From the NCBI RefSeq assembly GCF_013409365.1, contig NZ_JACCBA010000001.1, positions 5,022,001 to 5,086,000 of the forward strand: DNA of 64,000 nucleotides. Direction: 5' to 3'. The translations under genes were made by a program, and so were the position numbers. This DNA comes from Actinomadura luteofluorescens. GTDB taxonomy: Bacteria > Actinomycetota > Actinomycetes > Streptosporangiales > Streptosporangiaceae. Shown here piece after piece: positions 54,919-63,350 of this stretch. The stretch's first letter is position 1, and each line of letters opens with the position of its first letter. The notes under the pieces were generated by a model. That model was not told the origin of the DNA, did no database searches, and saw only the letters and a program-made list of their open reading frames with translations.

Positions 54919-56895
54919 TCATGCGCCCGGACGCACGCGGTCGGCCTTTCGCCGGCGCTCCTGGGTGATCCACCGCTTGCCTTCGGCGGCGACGCCCTCC
55001 AAGACATGAAGGGTGTGACCGAGACCCGCGGAGTCAAGGGTCACCTCCGAGACCTCTCCCAGGGTCTCGTCCACCAGCAGCTCTTCCGTTCCGGAGGTCA
55101 ATACGTCGACCCGGATCCGCTCTCCGTTGACGAGCGCGAGCTCGAACTTGCGTTCATCGCGCTCTGCTTGGCGCACCAGCACCGCTGCGACCGACTCGTA
55201 GCGGTAGTTGGTGCGTTCATGGCCGCGGAAAGCGCCCTCCTCGAAGTCGAGATCGGCCCTGAACTGGCGTATCCCGTCAGATGTGAGGAGGAAAAGCGTC
55301 AGGCGATAGCGCGTGTAGCGCCACGGACCGTGCTTCAGTCTCGCGCGTCGGGTCGGGGTGCCGGGCGCTTCGATGAAGGCATGGGCGATCAGGTCGCTCA
55401 TGGAGAGTTTGTAGTGGCGTAGCGCCTCATCCATCAGCACTTTACGGTCGCAGTCCAACCACGCGGCCATCTCCCGGTCCGAGGGCTTGTCGGCCAGCTT
55501 CTCCTTCCAGCGCAGGAAAGCCGCATCGCATGCGGCACGCACCTGCGCGACCTCCGCCTTGTCGGCGGCGTGCCGTCTGCGTTCGAGGACGATGCGCAGC
55601 CAGGCGCGGACGGTCAGGAATCCCGCCGCGAGCGCGATGGCCGTAGAACGCGTCGCCCCGAGGGGAGCGACCTGTGCCGCCGCCACCATCGCCTGACAGG
55701 CTCCGATCACGCACGTGGCACTTCCGAGAAGTGTCACGGCCTTCGTGGACAGGGGGACCGCGAGTTCCCGGCGGTAGTCCCACAGCGTGTCGTTCTCCCA
55801 CCGCTTCCTGACATCGCTGACCCGGTACCGGATAAGCCAGGCGATGCGTTCGGCCCCTGCCCGTTGCTCCCGGTAGGCGCCGACCATCTCGTCCCGGATG
55901 CTCCGGCGAATGCCGGCCGTACCGTCCAGCCAGGCTGAGCGGCTCGTGTCGCGCGGAACGTACTTGGCGAAGTAGCGGTCGAAATGCTGGTCGACCCTGC
56001 TGGCGAAGCCGCCGGAAGGTGGACTGGCCGCGCGAGCGCGAGGCGGCGCGAATTCGGCGTCCTTCGCTCGGCGCCGCTCGACGCGGAAGCGCCACTCCAG
56101 GCCACCGCGCGCGGCGAGGTAGCCGCCTCCGACGCCCAGCAGATACACGAGCACCGCGACTAGCTGGAGGTCCCGGGCCAAGAGGTAGCCGATGTGACAC
56201 GCCGCCGCGGCCAGGACTGCCGTTGCGGCCACCGCCTGTACCCAGAGACTCCGGGGAGTGTTGGGAGGCTGTGGATCAGGGACCCGTGGATCCAAGGGCC
56301 GCGGCTGGAAGAATTTCCAGACGCGGTCGGTCCGGTCCTTCGCCTTCTGGTTCTGTTCGGCGCTTTCCAGAGAACGTTTCCACATCTCGTCCTGGAGTGG
56401 CCCTTCCAGGAACAGCTCCATGTGTCGCAGGATCATCGGGCGCTGAGGAACGGCGAGCCCGTCGAGATCCTTGAGGAGGAGACGCATGTCCGCGTCCGGC
56501 AGCCGTGCGGCCTCCAGCAGACGGCCGATGGTCTTCACCCCGTCGGCCCAGGCGCCTCCACCGGAGACGTGGCACAGACGCGGAGCCTTCCACAACATCT
56601 CGGCGTCGTCGGGAGGCATCTCGTGCCGGGTTCGGCCACTGACCAGGGCAAGCCGTAGGTAGAAGCAGGATTCGTTACCTCTGTGGCCGTCCACGACGGC
56701 TTCGCGTATGAGCTGCCGCGCCCTGTCTGACATGCCGCCGTCGAGCAGGCGGACACCGGTCTCGAACCGCTCCGCGGGCGAGGCGTTTGCAGAAAGCGCG
56801 TAGTGATGGACGTCGCCGTGCACGACCGCAGCCTGGACGCCGATCTGGGCGTTGTCCGCAGCGTAGTTCGTCGCGGTGGCGTGCGGTCCGGTCAT
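54919..56895 (-). CDS. Membrane protein of unknown function, third gene of the Nudix-nucleosidase operon
   Basis: A 658-residue protein that I do not recognise. Near the start is TNYAADNAQIGVQAAVVHGD (9-28), a motif shared with the nucleosidase encoded just upstream. Residues about 35-190 are helical, with a Sel1/TPR-like look (DRARQLIREAVVDGHRGNES). Two hydrophobic hairpins follow: about 205-255 (AVAATAVLAAAACHIGYLLA) and about 385-430 (AVTLLGSATCVIGACQAMVA). A charged linker lies between, and a soluble C-terminal part of about 200 residues follows. The ATG overlaps the nucleosidase stop (ATGA), so the proteins are made together and probably act together at the membrane. Confidence 0.75.
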   Translation of the reverse strand: MTGPHATATNYAADNAQIGVQAAVVHGDVHHYALSANASPAERFETGVRLLDGGMSDRARQLIREAVVDGHRGNESCFYLRLALVSGRTRHEMPPDDAEMLWKAPRLCHVSGGGAWADGVKTIGRLLEAARLPDADMRLLLKDLDGLAVPQRPMILRHMELFLEGPLQDEMWKRSLESAEQNQKAKDRTDRVWKFFQPRPLDPRVPDPQPPNTPRSLWVQAVAATAVLAAAACHIGYLLARDLQLVAVLVYLLGVGGGYLAARGGLEWRFRVERRRAKDAEFAPPRARAASPPSGGFASRVDQHFDRYFAKYVPRDTSRSAWLDGTAGIRRSIRDEMVGAYREQRAGAERIAWLIRYRVSDVRKRWENDTLWDYRRELAVPLSTKAVTLLGSATCVIGACQAMVAAAQVAPLGATRSTAIALAAGFLTVRAWLRIVLERRRHAADKAEVAQVRAACDAAFLRWKEKLADKPSDREMAAWLDCDRKVLMDEALRHYKLSMSDLIAHAFIEAPGTPTRRARLKHGPWRYTRYRLTLFLLTSDGIRQFRADLDFEEGAFRGHERTNYRYESVAAVLVRQAERDERKFELALVNGERIRVDVLTSGTEELLVDETLGEVSEVTLDSAGLGHTLHVLEGVAAEGKRWITQERRRKADRVRPGA

Positions 56896-58040
56896 GACAG
56901 ACCCTGGACCAGGGCGATGATCGTCCCGACCTCGGCGGCCAGGATCGCGACGTCCGCGACGAGCCCGCGCACCTTCTTCAGCGCCAGCGTCACGGCGCCC
57001 ATGTCCTGCGGCGCGGTCGTCAGCAAGGTCTCGCTGGCGGCGGCGAGCTCCGCTTGGGCCGCCTGGTAGGTGTCCTCGTCCAGCTGGCCGGACGTCCGGG
57101 CCTGCTGGAGCCGGGCGGCCAGGCCGGCGATCGCTTCGGCCGGGTCGGCCGGTGCGGTTCGCTCGCTGGAAACGTGGATACCGCCGTACACCTGACCTGC
57201 CTGCACGCCCACCCGTGCGTTGTCCTTGGCCACGTTGCGGGTCGTTCCGGGCATGTCGGTGCTCCCCTTCGGGTCGTTCGCCTCGGACCGGGCGCGGTCC
57301 CGTTCCTCGCCGGCCAGGTTCTCGGCCAGGGCCACGGTGTACGCCGCCGCGTTGGCGACCGCCCGGGCCTGCCACTGTTCGCGGTCGGTGGTCTCCTTGG
57401 TGCCGTCGGCGCGATCGCTGATCCCCCGGACCACGACCACCGGCAGCGATCTGTTCAGGTGCGCGGCCTGAGCGACGCCGGCCCCTTCCATCTCGATCGC
57501 GAGCGCGTCGTTGAAGTGCTGCCTGATCCAGCGGGCGTACGCCGAGACCTTGGAGTCGAGGACGACCTCGCCTGCCGCGATCGGGCCGAAATGCACCTTG
57601 CCGGTGCGGCCATCGTCCGCCCATGCACGGTCGCGCGCGACATGCCGTGCGAGCTGGTCGGCGCCGTGCGACGCCTCCCACACGCGGGGCCGGCTCTTGA
57701 AGCCGTCGTCCTCGCTCGTCCCACCGTGGAACGCGTACACGTGGGTGGCGACCACCAGATCCCCCAGGGGGATATGGGTGTGCAGGGCACCCGCCACGCC
57801 GACGAAGATCAGCGCGACGGGGGAGAACTCGGTGATGGCGCGTTCGGTCAGCACCGCCGCGGACTGGTTGCCCTTGCCGACGAGCCCTAACGCGATCCGG
57901 CATTTGCCGCCCGCGAGCCGCCCCAGCTCGAACCGTGTGCCCTGCGGATGGCGGTGGACTCGTGGAGTGTCCAGCTTCTCGCGGACGGCCTCGTACTCGA
58001 CGTCGAGCGCGGTAAGGACGACGATCGGTTTGTCGTTCAT
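56892..58040 (-). CDS. MTA/SAH-nucleosidase-like protein with adaptor motif and C-terminal helices
   Basis: A 382-residue protein. Residues 5-245 are a purine-nucleoside phosphorylase/MTAN fold: VVLTALDVEYEAVREKL, ALIFVGVAGALHTHIPLGDL, AIEMEGAGVAQAAHL (182-196, nucleoside-binding Met-Glu) and RGISDRAD with catalytic-type D209. It would split a nucleoside or nucleotide at the glycosidic bond. Residues 267-290 carry TRNVAKDNARVGVQAGQVYG, shared with the downstream membrane protein. A helical region ends in a hydrophobic helix (GLVADVAILAAEVGTIIALV). Gene overlaps (ATGA) on both sides tie it to the Nudix and membrane-protein genes. Its architecture suggests signalling or defence rather than methionine salvage. 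Confidence 0.85.
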   Translation of the reverse strand: MNDKPIVVLTALDVEYEAVREKLDTPRVHRHPQGTRFELGRLAGGKCRIALGLVGKGNQSAAVLTERAITEFSPVALIFVGVAGALHTHIPLGDLVVATHVYAFHGGTSEDDGFKSRPRVWEASHGADQLARHVARDRAWADDGRTGKVHFGPIAAGEVVLDSKVSAYARWIRQHFNDALAIEMEGAGVAQAAHLNRSLPVVVVRGISDRADGTKETTDREQWQARAVANAAAYTVALAENLAGEERDRARSEANDPKGSTDMPGTTRNVAKDNARVGVQAGQVYGGIHVSSERTAPADPAEAIAGLAARLQQARTSGQLDEDTYQAAQAELAAASETLLTTAPQDMGAVTLALKKVRGLVADVAILAAEVGTIIALVQGLS

Positions 58041-58771
58041 TCCTCCGGTCCTTTCGTGTTCGATGGTTCGCTGGGCCGGATCATCGGCGGGTACAGGACT
58101 TTGCGCGGACCCGCCTTGAACAGCCGTGCCGGTCTCCCGGACGTCACCTTTCGCTCCGGCCCAGCCGCGACGATGAACCCGCTGGTCCTCTGAACCTTCC
58201 GGTAGAAATTGCGCGGATCGAGGGAGACCCCCCACACCGCCTCATAGACCCGCTGGAGATCGGTGATGGTGAAGACCGGAGCGCAGAACGCCGTCGCGAG
58301 GGCGGAGTGCTCGAGCTTGGCGCGGGCGTTCTCGACACCGTCCTCGACGATCCGCCGGTGGTCGAAGGCGAGCTCCAGTTCCCCGGAGAGGACCTGATCG
58401 GCCGGCTGCCACCGGGCGCCGGCCGCGTCCGTGCCCGCGGTCGGTTCCGGGAGCCCCGGCGCGATCGCCAGATAGGCGACGGACACCACGCGGCCGCGCG
58501 GGTCGCGCCCCGGAGCGCCGTAGACCCCCAGGTGCTCGAGGTGCAGCGTCGCGGCGTCCATCGCCGCCTCCTCCTCCAGCTCGCGGCGGGCCGCCGCGGT
58601 GAGGTCCTCCTCGGCGTCCCGCAGGAACCCGCCGGGAAGCGCCCACGCGCCCTCGTAAGGCTCGACACCGCGCTCGATGAGCAGCACCTTCAGGCTCGAC
58701 TCGCGCAACGTCAAGATCACTAGATCGACGGCGAGCATGACGGCGGGCGGGGTCCAGCGGTCCTCGGTCAC
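58037..58771 (-). CDS. Nudix hydrolase-winged helix regulator (NrtR-like)
   Basis: A 244-residue protein. The Nudix domain (about 8-150) has AWALPGGFLRDAEEDLTAAA followed by RRELEEEAAM, a Nudix box with one extra residue near its start. The C-terminal 80 residues (about 165-235), including ITDLQRVYEAVWGVSLDPRN with FYRKVQRTSGFI, are the winged helix of the NrtR group, which senses ADP-ribose or related nucleotides and represses NAD or sugar genes. The GTG start lies 13 bases from a perfect palindrome, so autoregulation is likely. It is the first gene of the operon with the nucleosidase and membrane protein. Confidence 0.88.
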   Translation of the reverse strand: MTEDRWTPPAVMLAVDLVILTLRESSLKVLLIERGVEPYEGAWALPGGFLRDAEEDLTAAARRELEEEAAMDAATLHLEHLGVYGAPGRDPRGRVVSVAYLAIAPGLPEPTAGTDAAGARWQPADQVLSGELELAFDHRRIVEDGVENARAKLEHSALATAFCAPVFTITDLQRVYEAVWGVSLDPRNFYRKVQRTSGFIVAAGPERKVTSGRPARLFKAGPRKVLYPPMIRPSEPSNTKGPEE

Positions 58772-58784
58772 GCAGCGAGGATAG

Positions 58785-58807
58785 CTTTTTGTCTCTCTGA
58801 CAAAAAG
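58785..58807 (-). promoter_or_regulatory. Perfect inverted repeat before the Nudix operon
   Basis: CTTTTTGTC-N5-GACAAAAAG is a perfect 9-bp inverted repeat. It is a rare AT-rich spot in this sequence, 14-36 bases before the GTG start. It is the likely operator of the NrtR-like protein, overlapping the promoter. Confidence 0.7.
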
Positions 58808-59101
58808 AGCGGAGGCGTTGGCGTTCTGGTCACTTCCGCGTTACTGGTCGGATAGCTCTGGTCCCGCCAGACGGGGTCCGATGCCCGTGCAATCAGGGTT
58901 CCGTGTTCGGGGCGGGGGGCGAGGGGGCGAGGGGGCGGGCGGCGGGCCTGGCTGGGCGAGGACTCGGCCCCTGTAGGTGGAGCAGTGGACACGCGGGCTC
59001 GTGGGTGCGGTGGGCTGCGGTGGCCGTTTGAGGTCAGGGGTGGAAACTCTGATCTTGCCAGCAGATACTGGCATTGAATGGTCGTCGTTCTGGGAGGTGC
59101 T
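58808..59101. other. Intergenic region with G-rich runs
   Basis: No gene is seen. Bases about 58910-58945 hold repeated GAGGGGGC-like runs on the plus strand that could form G-quadruplex-type structures. The rest presumably holds the promoter of the propeller gene. Confidence 0.4.
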
Positions 59102-60205
59102 GTGGATCGAAGCTCGATGAATCCTCCGCTGTCGCGTCGCGCCTTCGGGCTGGGGGGTGCCGCGCTGGTCGGGGCCGCTCTCGCCGGGTCGCCGGGCGGG
59201 GGCGCGCACGCCGCCGAGCCGCCGTCGGGGGAGTGGGTCGACGTGCCTGTGCCGCCGTTGGCGGGGCGGAGCCATCTGCTCGGTATCGCCGCGCCGGACC
59301 CGTGGCACGTCTTCGCCGGGGGCACGGAGAACGCCTATCAGCCGGACTCGCGTGCCGTCATGCTGCAGCGGACTCCGCGCGGCTGGACGCGCGTCGCGAT
59401 GCCTGAGGGGTTGGTCGTCGTCAACGACGTCCGCGCACGTCACGCCGCGGATGTGTGGGCCCTCGCCGCAGGACGGAACGCCCAGGAGCGCACCGACCTG
59501 CTGCACTGGAACGGGCACCGCTGGACGGCGGTGGCGGGCCCCGAGGGCGAGCTGCTCCAGGCCATCGAGGTCGATCGGACCGGCGGCCTGTGGGCGACCG
59601 GGATCAGCGGGGACGCCACGACAGTGTCGGTGCGGCGGCACGGCCAGTGGAAGAACGCACTCACCCTTCCGCAGCCCTCAGGGCTCAACGCCATCGCCGC
59701 CGGTAGCGCCTCGGACGTCTGGGCCGGGGGATACGGCGAGTCGCAGATCGGCCCGACACCGCTGTGGCACTTCGACGGCGCGGCCTGGAAGCGCACCCCG
59801 TGGGGGTCGGAGTGGGCCCACTGGATCCTGCAGATCGAGTACGTCGCTCCGGACGACGTCTGGTTCTACGCCCTCGAACAGAGTCCCCTGTTCCCGCCGC
59901 CGACGCTGCACCACTGGGACGGCTCCGCGTTCACCGCGCATCGTCTTCCGAGCCCGTCTGACCCGGCCGGGGAGGTGCGGCCGAAGTCCGTGATGGGGTT
60001 CCTCGGCTCGATCGCAGCCGATGGACGGGGCGGTGTCTGGGCGTCCAGTCCGTACGATCCCGCGCGCCTGCTGCACTTCGACGGCACGTCCTGGATACAG
60101 GCGACGCCGCCTCTCGGGGTGACCGCGTACTCGATGACCCGTGTCCCCCACACCGGCATCATCTGGGCCGGTACTCAGGTGGGCACCGTCTGGCGCAAGT
60201 CCTGA
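59102..60205 (+). CDS. Tat-exported beta-propeller protein
   Basis: A 367-residue exported protein. The N-terminus has SRRAFGLGGAALVGAALAG, a Tat signal, cleaved near AHAAEP. The mature part is a propeller of Kelch or sialidase-like blades: HHWDG/LHWNG-type ends (DLLHWNGHRWTAVA, LWHFDGAAWKRTP, LHHWDGSAFTAH, LLHFDGTSWIQAT) alternating with DVWALAAG and DVWAGGYG strands. It probably binds a surface or ligand; no catalytic site is seen. I chose the GTG at 59102 for its GGGAGG site; ATG 59117 is the alternative. Confidence 0.8.
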   Translation: MDRSSMNPPLSRRAFGLGGAALVGAALAGSPGGGAHAAEPPSGEWVDVPVPPLAGRSHLLGIAAPDPWHVFAGGTENAYQPDSRAVMLQRTPRGWTRVAMPEGLVVVNDVRARHAADVWALAAGRNAQERTDLLHWNGHRWTAVAGPEGELLQAIEVDRTGGLWATGISGDATTVSVRRHGQWKNALTLPQPSGLNAIAAGSASDVWAGGYGESQIGPTPLWHFDGAAWKRTPWGSEWAHWILQIEYVAPDDVWFYALEQSPLFPPPTLHHWDGSAFTAHRLPSPSDPAGEVRPKSVMGFLGSIAADGRGGVWASSPYDPARLLHFDGTSWIQATPPLGVTAYSMTRVPHTGIIWAGTQVGTVWRKS

Positions 60206-60248
60206 CGCCTGGTCGTTCGCGCTCGCCCGGGGCTGGTTTGCTTGGGCG

Positions 60249-61214
60249 ATGATCTCTGAAGACGGAGCCGTCGACTACGCGGATCTGGCCCGCGAGCTCG
60301 CCAACATGGTCCATGGCTATCCCTACGGCGATCCTTTCGCGTTGCTCGGTTGGATCGCCTCCGAGGTGAAGTCCGACCCGGAGTCGCGGCGCGGGCGGGC
60401 GATGACGGCCGCGCTCTGGGCGAGCCGCTGGTACGCCAGGTGGCGGGTCACCGACCCCGCGCTCATCGACGACCTGATCGAAGCGGCCGGACATGCCGCG
60501 ACGGTGCTGGAGGCCGCGGGCTGCACGGCGCCCGGTGCGCACGAGGACCCGCAGGTCGACGAGGACCCCGAAGAAGCGGGCGACGTCGTAGCTCGCATCG
60601 GGGATCCGGAGGGGTGGCTCGCCCGCCGCCCGGACGACGAGGACATCGAGGCGTACGCCTGTCCCGGTTTCGTCGCGGGGCTGGCCGCCGAGGCGGAACA
60701 GGTCCTCAAGGACGCGCGGGCGGAGCGCTTCAACGCCCCGGACACCGCGCACCTGGACGAGCGCTTCCTGACGGCGGACGGCCATACCGACATCGACGCG
60801 TTGATGACCGACGTCGAGCGGCAGAGGGGCAGCAGGCTCGACCCCACGGCCCAATCGGCGGCGCTGTGGGCGGCACGCCGGCTGCTCGGCGACGCGCGTC
60901 CCGCAGAGCGGACGTCGCTGGCACTGGCCGTGAGCCACCTGGCACAGCACTGCGCCTGGGGTTCCGCCGCCCCCGGCGTGGTCACCCTCTACCGCGAGGC
61001 CCTGCTGACGTTCGATCTCTCGGTCCTCGACCGGCCGTGCCCGCACCCGGAGGCGCATCCGGGGATCAGCCTCCGCGACGTGCCGTCCCTCGCGCGTACT
61101 GTCGCGGCGGGCGTGGACGGCGGCGAGGGATGTCCTCACCGCGTCGCCGCGCACGTCCGGAAGATGATCGACTACACGGGCGGTTACCTGGGCGTCGAGG
61201 ACGCCCCGGCTTGA
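60249..61214 (+). CDS. Hypothetical protein, 321 residues
   Basis: An acidic, helical protein that I do not recognise. It appears to be an internal duplication of helical segments: AMTAALWASRWYARWRVTDP resembles AQSAALWAARRLLGDARPAE later in the chain. The C-terminus includes HPGISLRDVPSLARTVAAGV. No membrane helix, signal peptide or catalytic motif is visible. It may be co-transcribed with the propeller gene 43 bases upstream. Confidence 0.7.
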   Translation: MISEDGAVDYADLARELANMVHGYPYGDPFALLGWIASEVKSDPESRRGRAMTAALWASRWYARWRVTDPALIDDLIEAAGHAATVLEAAGCTAPGAHEDPQVDEDPEEAGDVVARIGDPEGWLARRPDDEDIEAYACPGFVAGLAAEAEQVLKDARAERFNAPDTAHLDERFLTADGHTDIDALMTDVERQRGSRLDPTAQSAALWAARRLLGDARPAERTSLALAVSHLAQHCAWGSAAPGVVTLYREALLTFDLSVLDRPCPHPEAHPGISLRDVPSLARTVAAGVDGGEGCPHRVAAHVRKMIDYTGGYLGVEDAPA

Positions 61215-61232
61215 GCCGGGCGAAGCCCGAGG

Positions 61233-62660
61233 TCAGGTGTTGGAGGAGGACGTCCGCCGCCGCGGCCTGCGCGAGGGGGCGGCGTGGGAGGTCCCGCGCT
61301 GGGAGCGGGTGGCGGCGGGACGCGGCTTGCGGGCCGGGGCCGGGTTCGGGGCGGCGGCCGCGCGGGCCGGCGGGCGGGCGCCGGTGATGCGGGCCAGGTC
61401 GGCGTCGCCGGGCCGCACCCGGACGGTACGGGGGGTGATGCCCGCCTTGGACATCATGTCGTCGACCTCGCGGCGCTGCTCCGGCAGGACGAGGGTGACC
61501 ACGGTCCCGGCGTTGCCGGCGCGGGCGGTGCGTCCGCCGCGGTGGAGGTAGTCCTTGTGGTCGGCGGGCGGATCGACGTTGACGACGAGATCGAGGTCGT
61601 CGATGTGGATGCCGCGGGCGGCGACGTTCGTGGCGACCAGCACCGTGACGTCCTTGCTGTGGAAGCCGTTCAGCGCGCGGTTGCGCTGCGACTGCGTCTT
61701 GCCGCCGTGCATCGCCGCGGCACTGATCCCGCGGGCGGTCAGCTTGCGGACGAGGCGGTCGGCCTGGTGCTTCTTGCCGACGAACATGATGACGCGGCTC
61801 TCGCGGGCCGCGATGTGCACGGTCGTCTCGTGCTTGTCCTCGTCGCTGACGTGCAGCAGGTGGTGCTCCATGGCGGTGACCGCCCCGGCCGGCGGGTCGA
61901 CCGAGTGGGTGACCGGGTCGCTGAGGAACCGGCGGACGAGCCGGTCGACGCCCCCGTCGAGCGTCGCCGAGAACAGCATCCGCTGCCCGTCCGGCGGCGT
62001 CTGCTCCATGAGCCGGGTGACCTGCGGCAGGAAGCCCAGGTCGGTCATCTGGTCGGCCTCGTCCAGCACCGTGGTCCGCACGTCGTCGAGCCGGCAGTCG
62101 CCGCGCTCGATCAGGTCGGCGAGCCGCCCGGGCGTGGCGATGAGGACGTCGGCGCCCTGGGCCAGCGCGTTCGCCTGGCGGGCGATCCCCAGGCCGCCGA
62201 CCACGGTGGTCATCCGCAGGCCCACGGCGTCCGCGTACGGTTCGAGCGCGCCGGTGACCTGCTGGGCGAGCTCCCGGGTGGGCACCAGGACCAGAACGAG
62301 AGGACGGCGGGGCCGGGCGCGGTGGCCCGCGGTACGGGCGAGCAGCGCCAGACCGAACGTGAGGGTCTTGCCCGACCCGGTGCGTCCGCGGCCGAGGACG
62401 TCCCGGCCCGCGAGGGCGTTCGGGAGGGCGGCGGCCTGGATGGGGAACGGCGCGGTCACGCCCTGGCGGACCAGCGCCTCCTGGAGCGGGGCCGGCAGCG
62501 GAAGTTCGGCGAACGACGCCACGGGGGCGGCCGGAGGCGTGGCCTCGGCAGCGGGAGCGGCGGGAGCGGCGGGGCCTGCCGAGCCTCGGCGTCCGTCCGC
62601 CGGACGGCGGGCGGGGCGAGACCGGGAGCCTCGGGCGCTCGAACGAGGGGCGCGGGGCAT
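61233..62660 (-). CDS. DEAD-box RNA helicase
   Basis: A 475-residue helicase of the RhlE/CsdA-type group. A basic disordered N-terminus (1-45) precedes the Q motif (SFAELPLPAPLQEALVRQGV with PFPIQ). The core carries motif I GRTGSGKT, Ia PTRELAQQ, Ib TPGRL, II DEAD in VLDEADQMTDLGF, III SAT, IV IMFVGKK and V ATNVAARGIHID. Motif VI reads HRGGRTARAG, where HRxGRTGRAG is usual. The last 60 residues are basic and disordered for RNA binding. Such helicases unwind RNA in the cold and often accompany cspA, the next gene upstream on the same strand. Confidence 0.93.
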   Translation of the reverse strand: MPRAPRSSARGSRSRPARRPADGRRGSAGPAAPAAPAAEATPPAAPVASFAELPLPAPLQEALVRQGVTAPFPIQAAALPNALAGRDVLGRGRTGSGKTLTFGLALLARTAGHRARPRRPLVLVLVPTRELAQQVTGALEPYADAVGLRMTTVVGGLGIARQANALAQGADVLIATPGRLADLIERGDCRLDDVRTTVLDEADQMTDLGFLPQVTRLMEQTPPDGQRMLFSATLDGGVDRLVRRFLSDPVTHSVDPPAGAVTAMEHHLLHVSDEDKHETTVHIAARESRVIMFVGKKHQADRLVRKLTARGISAAAMHGGKTQSQRNRALNGFHSKDVTVLVATNVAARGIHIDDLDLVVNVDPPADHKDYLHRGGRTARAGNAGTVVTLVLPEQRREVDDMMSKAGITPRTVRVRPGDADLARITGARPPARAAAAPNPAPARKPRPAATRSQRGTSHAAPSRRPRRRTSSSNT

Positions 62661-62836
62661 GGTGAAGCCTTCCTTGGGAGCGGTGCGTGTCAGGGAAGTG
62701 CTCCGTCAAGCGGGACCGCGGGCTCGGCGGCAGGCCGAGTGGAGAATTCTCAAGAACGAACCGGGAGCGGCCCAGCGGGGGGTTCCGCCGCGGACCGGTA
62801 GAGCTCAGGGCGCGGATCAGGCGCCGAAACGGCAGA

Positions 62837-62867
62837 GCGGTGCGCGGCCCTCAGGACCGCGCACCGC
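62837..62867 (-). terminator. Hairpin between cspA and the helicase gene
   Basis: An 11-bp perfect stem (62837-62847 with 62857-62867) lies 15 bases beyond the cspA stop. It may end most cspA transcripts, with partial read-through into the helicase gene. Confidence 0.7.
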
Positions 62868-62881
62868 CGGCGCCGCGATGA

Positions 62882-63085
62882 TCAGGCGGGGACGATGTTC
62901 TCCGCCTGCAGGCCCTTCTGGCCCTGGGTGACGTCGAACGACACCTTCTGGCCCTCCTGGAGCTCACGGAAGCCCTGGGCCGCGATGTTGGAGTAGTGGG
63001 CGAAGACGTCGGCGCCGCCGCCGTCCTGCTCGATGAAGCCGAAGCCCTTTTCCGCGTTGAACCACTTGACGGTGCCGGTGGCCAT
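62882..63085 (-). CDS. Cold shock protein CspA family
   Basis: A 67-residue OB-fold RNA chaperone. Both RNA-binding motifs are present: [14 protein letters not shown] (about 7-20, RNP1) and DVFAHYS (about 26-32, RNP2 as VFVHF-type), followed by [17 protein letters not shown]. It prevents RNA secondary structure in the cold or serves as an abundant housekeeping chaperone. GAAGGAGA precedes the ATG. The 5' leader has a terminator-like structure. Confidence 0.97.
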   Translation of the reverse strand: MATGTVKWFNAEKGFGFIEQDGGGADVFAHYSNIAAQGFRELQEGQKVSFDVTQGQKGLQAENIVPA

Positions 63086-63108
63086 GATCGTCTCCTTCAG
63101 GGGTGGGT

Positions 63109-63133
63109 CCCGTCCGCACACCGTGCGCGGACG
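63109..63133 (-). promoter_or_regulatory. Second hairpin in the cspA leader
   Basis: CGTCCGC and GCGGACG arms form a stem 24-50 bases before the cspA start, close to the ribosome-binding site. It may be part of a leader switch with the terminator-like hairpin at 63165-63206. Confidence 0.4.
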
Positions 63134-63164
63134 GACGCCGCGATGGCCCATCCGGAAGATCCAG

Positions 63165-63206
63165 AAAAAACAAAAGTGCGCCTGAGGTCAGATCCAACAG
63201 GCGCAC
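63165..63206 (-). terminator. Attenuator-like intrinsic terminator in the cspA 5' leader
   Basis: On the minus strand GTGCGCCTG pairs with CAGGCGCAC (9 bp, 13-base loop) and is followed at once by TTTTGTTTTTT (63175-63165). This is a textbook intrinsic terminator, rare in such GC-rich DNA, about 80 bases before the cspA start. A short minus-strand reading beginning ATG at 63212 ([11 protein letters not shown]) covers the hairpin. It could end a transcript from upstream or attenuate cspA. Confidence 0.7.
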
Positions 63207-63350
63207 GCACATGTCTATGGGAACCGCAACTGCCGTCAACGGTATCACAGGATCCACCGGCCCGATCAGGTGGGCGGTCGCCGCGATAATTTACCAGCAG
63301 GTCGGGCGAGAATGCTTCGCCGAACCGCCCGGTACGCGCATAATGAGGTA

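Noticed and set aside
58900..58945. G-rich runs considered as a tandem repeat array.
   Set aside because: The units are irregular and short, and such runs are common in GC-rich DNA.
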